From Moniliella sp. 'wahieum' (Eukaryota > Basidiomycota > Moniliellomycetes > Moniliellales > Moniliellaceae): a DNA stretch of 64,000 bases. The DNA is taken from positions 1 through 64,000 of the forward strand of contig RSEE01000027.1 in NCBI GenBank assembly GCA_003971905.1. Direction: 5' to 3'. Positions 34,746 to 45,900 of the stretch are shown here, one piece after another; the stretch's first letter is position 1; each line of letters begins with the position of its first letter. Both the position numbers and the translations under genes were made by a program. The notes beneath the pieces were generated by a model. The model searched no databases. It worked only from the letters and a program-made list of their open reading frames with translations, and was not told where the DNA came from.

Positions 34746-35414
34746 ATGACATGTCTTCCTTTCTACACCCCCTCTTGTATCAGTTTCCGTTTTGATCCTG
34801 CCTGTACCCTGGTTGATGGGGATCCTTTCCCCCCTTCCATTCTCGTCCCCACTCTCGTCTCAACCCCCTCGTCTACCCTCGCCTATCCTGTCCGACTCCT
34901 GTCCGTTTTCCAGCCAATTGATCCTGTACAGGCAGCCTACTCTTGTTAGTGTCCGACACCTCCGACCTCGTTCTCCAGCCATTCGTCAGTCCAGTCGCGC
35001 GAGCCCTCCTCTGACCGCGTCGATTTCCAGTCTCAGTTGAGGCAGTGTTTGTCCGCCGCTGTCTCCTCCCTCCCTAAGTCCCGGAGGCTTCAGACACGTT
35101 ACTACGGCCCAAGCCGGTGCAGACGCAGCCTTGCCGCACGTGCAGCTGCCCCACCAAAGGCCTCCCTCGTCCCTAGCTCCGCTCGGATACACCAACCAGC
35201 CCGACCCCAATACTACCGTGAGTCGACCTACCGTCGCCTAAGGGACTGTACCCCAAAACCCCAGGGCGGGTCCGCCTGGCGGCGCCCGCCCGTGACACCT
35301 TCCGGTTGTCGACCCCATCTATATTGTGCACCCGCTCTTGTACATTGCAAGTGTCGCGAATGCCCTGATTATTCATTGGCCATCTCACTGTTTGCCATTT
35401 ATGTTATGTTTGTG
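34746..35414 (+). CDS. Uncharacterised serine/proline-rich protein (weak)
   Basis: Not recognised. Coding-like fragments in changing frames: FDPACTLVDGDPFPPSILVP, then PTSFSSHSSVQSREPSSDRV and DFQSQLRQCLSAAVSSLPKS, then AGADAALPHVQLPHQRPPSS with YTNQPDPNTT before a GTGAGT donor, and IYIVHPLLYIASVANALIIH before TGA near 35412. Both ends are uncertain. Confidence 0.3.
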
Positions 35415-35662
35415 AACGCCTCCCCCAGATCGTACTCTATAATGATGTCAGAGAACGCGGGGCTTCTTATGCAACCTGGCTGAAGCCTGAACGACTATCT
35501 TGCCATTCGCGTCGATCGACGTTTTCATATAGATTCCGGGCCTCATATCTGATTGATATCTACACCCTACATATACCAGCAGACCGTTCTGCAGTATACT
35601 TTCGCATTGATCAGACCATCCCACAAGTCAAAGGCCACGTTCATGGTGCGGTCAATGGGATG

Positions 35663-37372
35663 CTACAATGGGTGCAGCAACCAAGGCGCGGCCTGGCCCA
35701 ACTCCCAAAGTGCCGCACCGGCGCCGGGCCACTGCGCCAGGAGCTCCCTCCGCTTGAGCATGGTGTAGGCAGAAGGGATGTAAGCGCGGTAGTAGATCCC
35801 TTCACGCGTACCTCCTTGGCCATTGGGCAAGGGAAGAGCGTCTTTTCCAGGGGCAATGTAGTCAAACGTGGTCTCATAGCTCTCTGGATCATTGTAAAGC
35901 AAGGGCCGACGATAACCATTGCAGCGCGTCCTGATGCGTCATCGGTTCTCCTTGGTTCCGCAGCAGCGGTACTTTGCCTCGCTCCTTTCTCTCTCCCTGA
36001 GCCCGTGCCTTGGACGCAGCAATGGACGAATGCTGGCGGGCACGGGGGGGTGCAGCAGGAGGAACCTTAGGCTGGCCTCTCCCCGACTTGGGGTCAATCC
36101 AGATAACAGGGTAGGTGTATCCATACAGTGGCATACCCACAAGCACTTTATGCGCATGTTCAGGGGATACGAGCCCACCAAAGTTGGCTCCGCTCGACTC
36201 GGTTGGGTGACGTGGCTGCTGGTCGCCGAATGCACCCGTTTCCGACAAGGGCACCCCTCCCATCCTCTTAATCTGTTCGTCAATGGTGCCCATCTCCTCC
36301 TCTTCGGGCGAAGTCTCTGGCGGAGAGCCCAGCAGGGTTTGCAGGTTTGTCTCCAGGAACGTTTTGGGTTGGTTGGGCCCAGGGACCCGCATGTGCTTCC
36401 GCATCTCGGCATCCGTGTCGGTCCGGAGTGGACTTTCGGCCGAAACGTTGTACTTGTCCAGGTCCACCAGCTCACCCGCTGCACCGACATGATCGTAGGT
36501 CATGACAGAGATCAAATCGACGTGGGGAACAACCACTTCCACAGCATGGGCCAGGACTGAAGTTGTGGATTCCTCGTCGGAACGGAAGGGAGGAAAGACA
36601 ACCACGAATGTCTTTCCCGCCTTTTCGAATGCGTCACCGATCATGGCCACCCCTTGAGGTGCACGCCATGCCGCACTGCTTTCGAATACTGCGCCATCAA
36701 ACCCTTCCCGGTTCACCACATCCAAGATGGTGCGAGCCAATTGGCTTGCTTTTTCGGGCTGGAGAAGCGCACTGTCATCGGTACCCATCCAGTTCTCCAG
36801 CAAGAAACGGGGAACCACTTGGAGGGGCGGAAGTTCTTGGCCATCGGGCGCCTCGACAGGCGTCTGCAGCCGTTTCACTCACACCACGCCCGGTCCTCCT
36901 CGGTGGGGAACCCGCCACCGACCGGGTAATCACCCTCCTTTCCCTTCCCATTCTCGGTATGTGGCTGGACAGTGTACCAAACAGGAGAAACCAGATCCAG
37001 CTTGCCGCGGTACAGCTCGGTGTTGTCTCGCCCTGTCGGCTGGTTCCAAGGGGTAACATAGCCCAGGACCGTGGCAGGCGCAGAGAGGAAGCGAGTGTGG
37101 TTTGTCCACCACGACTGGGTTGGCGGGGCGAGTTTGTCAAGGCCCCAAGAACTCTTATTGACCACCAGCTCTGCGGCTGGGTGCGGGCCGTACAAATCGA
37201 GAGGCTCTTGGGTCGAGTAGCGAGAAGAGAGGCCAAAGTGAGGAAAGTCCCCCAAATCTTCCATTGACAGGTTGAGTTGCAGGTCCTGCATCATTTGATT
37301 GATGTCTGGCGTTTGTGCCCACGAGCCGGCGACTGCACTGAGCAGATACACGGGCAAGAGAAGCGAACGCAT
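35663..37372 (-). CDS. Secreted CHID1-like protein (GH18 fold)
   Basis: Chitinase-like protein of the CHID1/SI-CLP group. ATG at 37372 gives a clear signal peptide (MRSLLLPVYLLSAVAGSWAQ). The TIM-barrel starts ATVLGYVTPWNQPTGRDNTE and KLDLVSPVWYTV, continues after a break near 36885 with LQVVPRFLLENWM, VNREGFDGAVFESSAAWR, KTFVVVFPPFR, PHVDLISVMTYDHVGAAGEL and KVLVGMPLYGYTYPV, and after a second break near 35900 with PLLYNDPESYETTFDYIAP, and ends GAALWELGQAAPWLLHPL at 35663. At strand 4, where chitinases have DxxDxDxE, the text is FDGAVFES, so chitinase activity is unlikely, as in CHID1. The variant between the Leu and Trp of the last strand (ALWELGQ) fits the family. Confidence 0.85.
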
Positions 37373-38098
37373 GGTGGAAATCGCAAGATGGTGGCCAAAA
37401 CCCAGAACGAAGCGTCTTCGGTGGTGTGGGGTTAAACGGCAACCGGTAAACGTTTGGGCTCCACGTCACCGTCGCCCGGCTTCTCAGTGGTTCGATCAAT
37501 TTCATCATTTCAGAAAGCTCAGACAACGCACTGGGGAATGATTCATGCAAGATCATTGATCAACCTACATTAATGAGATCAGAAAGTGGCTCGGCAGAAG
37601 TGAAAAAACGAATAGAATAGAGAGAGGGGTGGGTCTTCTGTTAGCACAGCACAGCATATGCTTTCATCGACAGACTATGCGCCTAAACGGCCCCGAAGTA
37701 CGGAAACTTGTAAGCCTCTCTCGAATCGATCATCCTTGGCAGTCACTAGTCATCAGAGGCAGAGGCCAAAACCTGCGATCTGGTTCAGGCCGTTCAGGGG
37801 AGGTGAGCATTTGGTTAAGAGCAATCCGTTGAGCCCCACAACGCTTTTATGATTTTAGGGCCGCTCAATGTGCAAACCCTGGGTACGATCCCATACAAGC
37901 TGAAGGAGGGCGCCAAGAGCACGTAAGAGATGCGAAAAAGAGAACTGTGTAGTAGTGTTACTCAAATTGGGTGAGGCCGAATGCATAAAGCCATTAGCAA
38001 ACGTCGAGTCAGAAGTTACCGAGAAGCAATGCAAAAGCGAACGAACAGTGGGTCTCATGGGGCGCATCGACTTTTGGGGGAGCATGCATCAAAATAAG
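37373..38098. other. Intergenic, with two weak open frames
   Basis: A plus frame at 37658-37852 (MLSSTDYAPKRPRSTETCKP, basic, ends SPTTLL) and a minus frame at 37855-38085 (ends SFSHLLRALGALLQLVWDRT with QGLHIERP) look mildly protein-like but have no partner or family. Confidence 0.25.
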
Positions 38099-38587
38099 TT
38101 ATTTTGGCATAAAATCAGGGAGCTTGCCCTGGGCGGCTAGCTGTGCAGAGAACTGCTTTACTTCTACCGGGGTGAGAAGAAACTTTCTGGTATGATAAGC
38201 CAGAACATGGCCTCAGGCTGCATCTCGGTTGTATCAGTCACTATCAATGCTCTGTCATTAGGCACGACCCCCTCACGGTCAGGAATGAAGTATGGGTGGG
38301 AGCGAATACCTTCATCGGCATCAAGTCCTGAACCTTCCCACAGAATGGCCTTGATACCACGCCTGTCTCCTCCGATCAGATGGCCCACCCTGCGTTCGTT
38401 CATTTTCGCATCTGAATGGGCGGTCCTAAGTTTGCTTGAGTACCGTCTCCTTCTCTCGGGCACCATCTCTCGGCGACATACGCAATCTCTTGTGGATCAT
38501 TTTGGCAGAGGCAAAACGAATGCTTGTGCCGGGCGCCGGGGCGAAAATGGCTCGCACTACGTGGAGCACAGGGACATGTGGGTGCAT
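38099..38587 (-). CDS. Uncharacterised small protein with mitochondrial-type N-terminus
   Basis: I do not recognise it. ATG at 38587 gives MHPHVPVLHVVRAIFAPAPG and TSIRFASAKMIHKRLR, rich in Arg/Ser/Ala without acids, as in a mitochondrial presequence. After one lost base near 38428: LRTAHSDAKMNERRVGHLIG, GDRRGIKAILWEGSGLDADE, GIRSHPYFIPDREGVVPNDR and ALIVTDTTEMQPEAMFWLII. After a second break near 38175: TPVEVKQFSAQLAAQGKLPD, FMPK and TAA at 38099-38101. About 162 residues of ordered, charged text. It is divergent from TES1, 375 nt away. It could be a mitochondrial ribosomal or assembly protein; that is a guess. Confidence 0.45.
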
Positions 38588-38962
38588 GAGAGAGGGGGAT
38601 GGCAAGCTAATATGGAGGGGAACGGCTGGGCGAGGGAGAGAATTAATAGCATCATCAGCGTCGGTAGAGAAAGGCAAGCGGCCGACTCCCTGCACCAGTG
38701 TTCGCACTACGTTCCTCTCGATGCTGGCTGGCTGCACAGGGGCAGTATCTGGCGCCGGCAGGGACCTGAGGCCTGAAGCTCGATGCGCCCGCCCAGCATC
38801 CTCTATGGTGCTCCCGGCGGAACATGCAAACGCGGGAAAGCGGAATCCGCGACTCGGCAGCGCACTGCCGGCGCAGAGGGAACATCGGATACCCTCCTCC
38901 TCGACGGCGGCTCGGAGAGTGTCTCTCTCTCGGCCGTCTGTTCTCACTTGCCCTCGCTCGAC

Positions 38963-40187
38963 ATGCTGCGGGCGACACTGGTGGCCCGGCGGGCCATGCA
39001 GCACATTGCGGATGCCGTGGCAGTCGATCATGTCAAATGCTCGCCTGGTCTCGATGTTTTCCGCTCCCGCTCCGACTCATTCTGGAAGCCTGCCAATGCA
39101 CGCGGCGTCTTCGGTGGCCAGGTCCTCGCTCAATCCCTCTGTTCCGCGGGCCACACGGTCCGTGAGGACATGTCCCTGCACAGCGTGCACTCCTACTTTC
39201 TTCTTGGCGCTGATCCTCGCGAGCCCATCGAGTTTGACGTTCAGCGTCTCCGCGACGGCGGGCGGTACGCCTCTCGCGCGACCCGCGCCCAGCGGGGCAA
39301 AACCATCTTCATGGCAATGTCCTCCTATCATACGGGGAGCCCGACCAACCATCCTTCCAACTTGACCTATTTGCTCCCTGGGCCGATCCTTCTGGTACGC
39401 ATTCTAAGACTAGCAACGGAACGTTGGGCGCGGCCTCTGAATACCCCCTTTTACCGTATTATCGTCACCTGGCAAGACGCCGCCACAGCACAGTAACCGA
39501 TGTGGCGCAATATACGAGCTCGCTTCTTCCACCCGAAGAAAGCAAGCCTTCGGAAGATCGTTTTCGCAACCTTTTGCTTTCCAAGCGTGAGGTGGGACGC
39601 TCCTCTGACCCACTTACGCCCAACTCACCACAAGCAATTGAGGCCTACTTAGCCGATCGCCGCGTCTCCCCCTTCGAGATTCGTGATGCGGACCCGGCCA
39701 TGTGGGACGAATTTGGGGCACCGATACCTGGCACGCGGCAAGCATTTTGGTTGCGTGCCCGTGAGTCTTTGCTGGGCGACCAGTCCAGCACGCTACGCGA
39801 CCTCAACAAGTTGGCGCTAGCGTATGCATCAGACTTTAACTTCCTTCCCACCATTACGAAAGCGCTGGGAATGCACAAAGCTAGCATGATCGTCACTCTG
39901 GACCACTCTATGCACTTTTACTCCACCGAGTTTGATGCCCATGATTGGATGCTCTTTGTTATGCAAGCTCAAGCGGCAAACAATGGTCGTGGAGTGGTTT
40001 TGGGACGTGTTTACCGCCGTGACGGTGCGCTGATTGCAGTCGCTGTAAGTATCCTCACCACATTTGTTTCTCCGGGGATGGCAACTGATTGGATGAAATC
40101 CAGACCCAGGAGGGTGTCCTGCGAACAGATACAGGCAAAGCCAAGCCGAGGGAAGCGATTGACTCGTCCGCCCCAACACCCAAGTAA
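38963..40187 (+). CDS. TES1: Acyl-CoA thioesterase II (peroxisomal type)
   Basis: TesB-family thioesterase hydrolysing fatty acyl-CoA, usually in peroxisomes. ATG at 38963 gives MLRATLVARRAMQHIADAVA. First hot-dog domain: DSFWKPANARGVFGGQVLAQ, MSLHSVHSYFLLGADPREPI, LRDGGRYASRATRAQRGKTI. After frame changes near 39360-39430, the second domain has RRVSPFEIRDADPAMWDEFG, NKLALAYASDFNFLPTITKA, IVTLDHSMHFYSTEFDAHDW and LFVMQAQAANNGRGVVLGRV, so the catalytic Asp, Ser/Thr-region and Gln are kept. A 59-nt intron (40045-40103) joins LIAVA to TQEGVLRTDTGKAKPREAID; stop TAA at 40185-40187. No C-terminal SKL-type signal (ends SAPTPK), so location is open. Confidence 0.88.
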
Positions 40188-40828
40188 TTGTATGGTTATC
40201 GATCCATCCACCCCATCACTCGAATCATTACTTTGTGGGCTGTATGTACACCCTTTTCACCACTGATTTTCACCATTCCCTGTATGACTGTTTTTGTAGA
40301 TCATCCGTGGATTTCACCAGCATGTTAGTCACGAAAGGGATCGCAATATATGAGGGCACCGTCTAAGTTTCCTACACGGAGGATAGCCGCTCCCATGGTA
40401 TGGATGTGGTGCGATGAAAAAGGAGAACGAGAGCAACTTGGGTAATAAGCATGCCGTGAAAAGCCTATGTCCCAGCATGAGCTGTTTATGTGTTCTGCCA
40501 ATCCCCACACGACAGTCCCACTCATGGGGCCACCAACCCAAAGTTCAAGCAATGGAGTCGGCGGCAGCCAATCCATGTGGTCGCTCCATCAATCGCCCTT
40601 AATTTTGAGTGCCGATCATCTCTCAGTAAGGTCTAACCTGACTAGTGACTAGTGACTGCATCCCGTCTTTAATTAAACCGAAAGTCTATCAACAATACAA
40701 GGTCCCAATATGGTAGCAATGGCAATGGGATTCGCCATGCAGGCATGGTGGCATACGAGGTGGCAGAACACCAGACATATTTTGAGGTAGGTTTGCAAAG
40801 CTCAACGAGGAATGAGAAACAAAATAGT
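40188..40828. other. Intergenic between convergent TES1 and RPL3
   Basis: No supported gene; a heptamer array lies at 40641-40657. Confidence 0.35.
40641..40657. repeat. Heptamer array (ACTAGTG)x2.4
   Basis: Palindrome ACTAGT plus G, in perfect 7-bp phase. Confidence 0.75.
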
Positions 40829-42001
40829 TTACTCGAAGACAGCCTTGAGCTTGCGGGGGCCGAGGAAGGCGTCGGCCTCCTCGCGGGTCTAACTGACCGT
40901 GACCGTGCTTGGACGAGGTGTCGATCCACTTGAGACGACGTTCTCGAGCGCAGCACGCGAGGTGTGGTGGGCCATCGACTTACGGAGGGTCACCACGCGC
41001 TTCTTGGTACCGGGGATGGAGCCCTTGAGCAGGACAAAGTCCGAGTTGACAATACCGTAGTGAGGGAAGCCACCCATGGGGGTGATGGCCTTCTTGGTGG
41101 CGTCGAACTCAGTCGAGCCAGAGCCCTCCTCCGAGCCAGTGGCAATCCGGTAGATCTTCTTGTTGAGCTCAGTACGGTGGTGGTAGCCGTCCTGACCAGC
41201 ACGGGCGACAGTGAAGCGCACGTTGGCCGGGTGCCACGCACCAATGCAGGCAACCTTGCGGAGACCACGGTGGGTCTTGCGAGGAAGCTTCTTGACACCC
41301 CAACGAGCCACGACACCCTCGTTACCGTGACCCTTGGTGATCGAGATGACGTCAACGATCTCGTTCTCGGCGAAGACCGACTTGAGGTCAACCGTCTTCT
41401 CGAAGTGCTCCTTGGCGAAGTCAACCTTGTCCGAGATGGAGCCACCGTTGACCTGGATCTCCATCAGGTGCGCCTTCTTCTGCTTCAGGCCAGTCTTGGA
41501 GAGCTGAGTGTGGGCAAGCACACGGACGACCGTGCAGTACTTGCGGATACGCTCGAGCTCCTTGCTGATCGAAGCACCGCCATCCTCAGAGTACTTCTTG
41601 GCGTAGGTAGTGAACGCCTTGCGCTTGGAGCGGTACCAGTTCTTGTAGAAGCGACGCTTGACCTCCTCCGACAGGTGCTCAGCCCAGACGGTGGTGAGGG
41701 CGCGGAGACCCTTGGGCGTCTCAATGTAGCCAACGGCGCCGACCACAACAAGAGGAGGGGCCTCGACAACGGTAGCCGACTCGACAATCTCCTTCTTGTG
41801 CATCTTCGAACCAGGCCGCTCGAGCTCACGCACAATGTGGGTCATGCCAGCCTTGTAGCCGAGGAAGGCGGTGAGGTGGACGGGCTTCTTGGGGTCGTCC
41901 TTGGGGAAGGCACGCACGCGGCCGCGCGGGTGCGCAGCACGCTTCCGGGGCAGGAAGGCCGTGCTACCGTGACGGGGGTGCTCGTACTTGCAGTGGGACA
42001 T
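40829..42001 (-). CDS. RPL3: 60S ribosomal protein L3 (uL3)
   Basis: Large-subunit protein near the peptidyl transferase centre. ATG at 42001 gives [20 protein letters not shown]. Family text is nearly continuous: [80 protein letters not shown] and [15 protein letters not shown], with the conserved His in the WHPA loop. The C-terminus is broken: one base is lost near 40935, so [15 protein letters not shown] reads out of frame and hits TAG at 40889-40891. A 2-nt loss near 40892 then restores the frame to [19 protein letters not shown] and TAA at 40829-40831. Length with repairs is about 391 residues, as expected. An antisense 375-codon frame is a shadow. Confidence 0.95.
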
Positions 42002-42912
42002 AGTGCTTGGTGGTCGACGGAAGGAACAGGTCGGGGCTGCTCGGCTGCTTGCCCAAGACGCCAACAAGCCAAGAGGGTGCATAAAGAATAGGGTTAGGTT
42101 GAACTACAGTGCCCCCCCTGCGTGTTGCCGCAATTTTTAATTACTGCGGCCCGCAGCAAATTAGGTGCCTTAGGCCTTATTTGAAACCAACAACATGGTG
42201 AGACGAGAACTGTGGACGAGCATTTGCCCCACACTGCAACAACGCAACCATGTCTCGTGCCCAACAGCACCTCTTTCAAGCCCTCGGTTTGGACTTCGCG
42301 GCCGCTCCGACTGGGCAAACGCACTGTTATAACGTCCTTGGCGTACACTCATAAGACTCATGATGGGAATTCGTTCCCCTTCCCATGTAATGTCAAAGAT
42401 TATTGCACGGACAGAGACTGTGGCTTCTACTACGAGGACGTCAGAGGACAGACATTCGCGGTGTGTTAAAGGACTGAAGAGCCTCGAAAGTGTTTTTCGC
42501 TGCCATGACGAGATGACGCACAGAATGGTCAAGAGGTCACTCTGTTCAAAACGAAATTGTCGTAGGCGCTAGTGGTATATGGACGAGAATACGGGCATGC
42601 TCGACAAGTGCAACCTCTACTCTTCTATCGACGAAAAAATGCATGTAAGGGTGAGGGGGGGGGGCAGTAGGCATTCAGTCTGTGCCATAGCACGCCAGTA
42701 TAAGCAACACAGAATTGATGTAACATCAATACAGAGTGTAATCGGGTCAGGGGAATGTAAAAAGGTGTGCCAAACACAGCGGGGCCTCGGAGAGTACTAC
42801 CAACAGTGCTGCGGTATCGAGGGAGTATAGTAGGTTGCTCCATGAGATCGCGGGTGTATATAGGAGAGAGGTCGTGAAAGGGGTGAGTGAAGACAGGATG
42901 CTCTCCAAAAGA
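42002..42912. other. Intergenic, RPL3 promoter side
   Basis: No firm gene. A minus open frame at 42170-42532 lacks recognisable features. The RPL3 upstream element is at 42087-42096. Confidence 0.35.
42087..42096 (+). promoter_or_regulatory. AATAGGGTTA element upstream of RPL3
   Basis: Identical ten bases to the RPL4 element but in opposite orientation relative to the gene; 86 nt before the RPL3 ATG. Confidence 0.35.
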
Positions 42913-45900
42913 TTACTGAGTATTACTAGGCGAAACAGAGGAAGGGCTCTCTCGCGAGAGACGGTGGACGATTTGTTGGTGATGCGCCTGGAGTTGGTGG
43001 TGATACTGCGCCTGGCTGTTCCCCTCCTTTGGCGATTTCTCCGAGATGGGAACGGTCGGACCGGGTTCAACAGTGCGATCTGTATCGGTAGGGATGCACC
43101 ATCGGTGGAGGATCTGCTGTCCCTCTGGACGGCCACAGCGCCCAGACTCGGGGTGAGCGGAGCCGATCCCAGGCCAGACATTAACCGGGCGATGGTCCCA
43201 GGGGTTTGGGGGACAATTTCCATCGGGGTCCTAAACCCAATCCTGACGAGAGTTCCATCGGCAGTAGATCACCAAGGGCAAGTGGAACTCCCGCGACCAG
43301 TCCCCCATCTTGTCCATCTCACTCGATGGTGTGCCAGCCTTCTCCTCCGCCACCTCTTCTGGCACAGTCGCGGAGGTACCAGGGTCCTCTCTCTCGGTTG
43401 GGAATGCATATCCCTTCCTAACAGAGTTGGTGCCTGTTCTGGCGCTGCGGCCACAGCAGGGGATTTGGCAGTAAACTGAAGCACCACCGAAGCATTGTGC
43501 TGCGTCTTGACTAACGATGGAGGTGGTCGTGGGGCCACTGCCTGGGGAACAGAGCGCGATATTCCAGGGAAGGAGCGGGGGAATGAAGTTCGTTGGCGTT
43601 TTCCCGAACGACGGCGTTCGAGATTGGGCACCCAGTCGTTCGCCTCGTCGCCATCGTCGTCATCGTCATCCTCAACAGCCCATTCGGTGTCCTTTTCATC
43701 AATCACAACGCGAGGGCGAACCTTGTGGAAGCCAGAGATGGATCCGCGGCTGCGCCGGCCATGCAGAAACTCTTCCTTAGCTGGAGAAAGTGGAGAAGGT
43801 ACCATCGAATGACCGGCCATGGTGGTTGAGGATGAAATAGACGCACGACGCAGTTTACCCGTGAGAGCCGAACCAGGGGAAAGCCCTTTAGCTGGAGAAT
43901 CAGCAGAGGAACCGTCGGATTCGGACACGGCATAGGCTCCATCTGACCATCCAGGCACGGGGTCATCGTCCACCGAAATGTAGTACGGCGCCTTGTACAG
44001 ATCTTCGCGGTGCCGAGCTAACCAACAAGGGTCAAACAGAGCGGCCGGCAACCGACGACCGCGAAGGGAATGGGGAATGTCCAAATCCAATGGATAGTCC
44101 CGTCTCCACCGTCTAGGTTCGGTAGCGTCGCCTAGGTCAGGATCGACTGAAACAGGGACGCTTTTGCGCCTCCGTGTGCTCGAACCAAGGGTACGCATAG
44201 CCTGGCGATCTGCTGCCACATAGGCCCGGGTCAGGGCTGGATTGCGCCAGAGAGGGGTAACCGCTTCAACCCCCTTGGGCGAAGGTTTCTTGCCCCGCCG
44301 CCCCTTAGCACCTGAGAAGGAAGAGGGCGAGCTATCTTCAGACATGTCGAGGTGGCCGAGCTTGCGCTTTCGTTCAGCGCGCCATGATTCAACCGACATG
44401 CCATGCAGATCATCATCGCTTGCTGCGTCGTCGCTGTAGGCACCGGGAATAAGCAACTGGCGCGGGATAGGCTTGCGGAGACGAGCTGCGCCGCGTTCAC
44501 GATCGCGCTGCTTTGTTTTAGCCCGTTCCAACATACGCAAACGGAACACCTTCTGTTCTGCCGTTTCGTCCGCTGTTTGCGAAGGTTCGGCCGCACGCCT
44601 TGCCGAAAACCTGAGCGGGCACTGTCCAACAAGTCTTTCGCCACATCCTCCACATGACTGGGCTGGAGGACCCCAGGAGCCACGCCATACTCAAATGGCT
44701 GAGCACGAGTCAAGGCATGACCAACACGGATCAGCTCGTTCATCAGCGCTGAATTGGTGCGGTAGTAGTCCTTGCTCTGAAAGTCAATGTGAAAGAGCCG
44801 ATGCTCGGGAGTGACACCGAGTTGGGTTAACGCCCCCCCGCCACCGGGCAAACTAGCTAGTGCAGCTGGATCAGGGTTGGGGTGATCCACCCATTCCACC
44901 ACATCGTGCGTGTCGGTGAGCTGGCGGAACTCGGTTGTGTCCAGGAAGCGATACAGGTACACCCGCAAGTCACGCTGGATGAGTAAAACGTGTCAGTAAG
45001 ATAGAAAGCGGGAATAGGCGGGGGGAGGGGGGCAGCGATAAACTGACCAAAAGTTTGCGATTCCGATACCTCTTGTCGCTCGGTGCGATCTCTGTCACCA
45101 GCTCCGAGTCAAACTGGGGTACTGATGCGGACTTGCGGTTTCGGCGTCCGGGGAAAGGCGGCATGGGCGAGACACCAACCACATGCGTAGTAAAGGACGT
45201 AGCATTACCCTTGGGGGCACCAAAGTGGTAAGGAGCTGAGTTAGAGGATAGTGAGGGGGGTTGATAGCCCGTGGGACCCGGTTGGAGCACCGAAGCTGCT
45301 TGCGCGCTGGCTGGTTGGCTTAAAGGGAGTGGTCTCAAAGGAGACGGGGCGTTGACCGTTGAAGAATGGGTATCTCGCACGATACGAGAGTCTTGCGCTT
45401 GGTCAGGGGACGTGGCGGGCTGGTTGAACCAACCGGCCATATGAGGATGCAAGCCAATTACACTCGCCGGCATTCCCCTAGTGCTGCAGACCCTCCCACA
45501 GACGCGTTTGAACCTAACGCTGAAGCCGGACCCGAAACATTCCCCGCATCCATACTGTTTGCTTGCATCGACGCTTGCGCAAACGAAGGGATATGAGGCA
45601 TCGCGTCATCTTGGCCTGAACTGAGTCGCCGATTGGAAGCCGCCACAGGGTGGTTGAAAGAAGGGAGGATCGACGCTGATTGGCTGCGCGACTTGAGCGA
45701 GTTGGCGAGAGCGGTTATGTGCTGAGGAAGATGCAGTGTTCCGCCAAGTTGATGCTTGACCTGGTCGTGTGTTGCAGTCGGGACAAAATGAGTAGGGTGG
45801 CGAGGGGGCGAAACTGTCATGAGTTGCGCACCCAGAGAGGTGTCATCGATGGAGGGCTGTCCCTGTCGAGGTGGCGGGGGCGCAGGCTGCTGAGGAAATT

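Noticed and set aside
40889-40940. Programmed frameshifting or stop readthrough in RPL3
   Set aside because: Two opposite-acting losses within 45 nt and many similar breaks elsewhere point to sequence error; no slippery site or structure is evident.
42086-42098. Telomere repeat remnant (TAGGGTTAGG)
   Set aside because: Only one unit is present and it sits in the RPL3 promoter; no tandem array, so a promoter element is more likely.
42170-42532. 120-codon minus-strand frame upstream of RPL3
   Set aside because: Lies in the RPL3 promoter region, with no recognisable motif or conserved-looking block.
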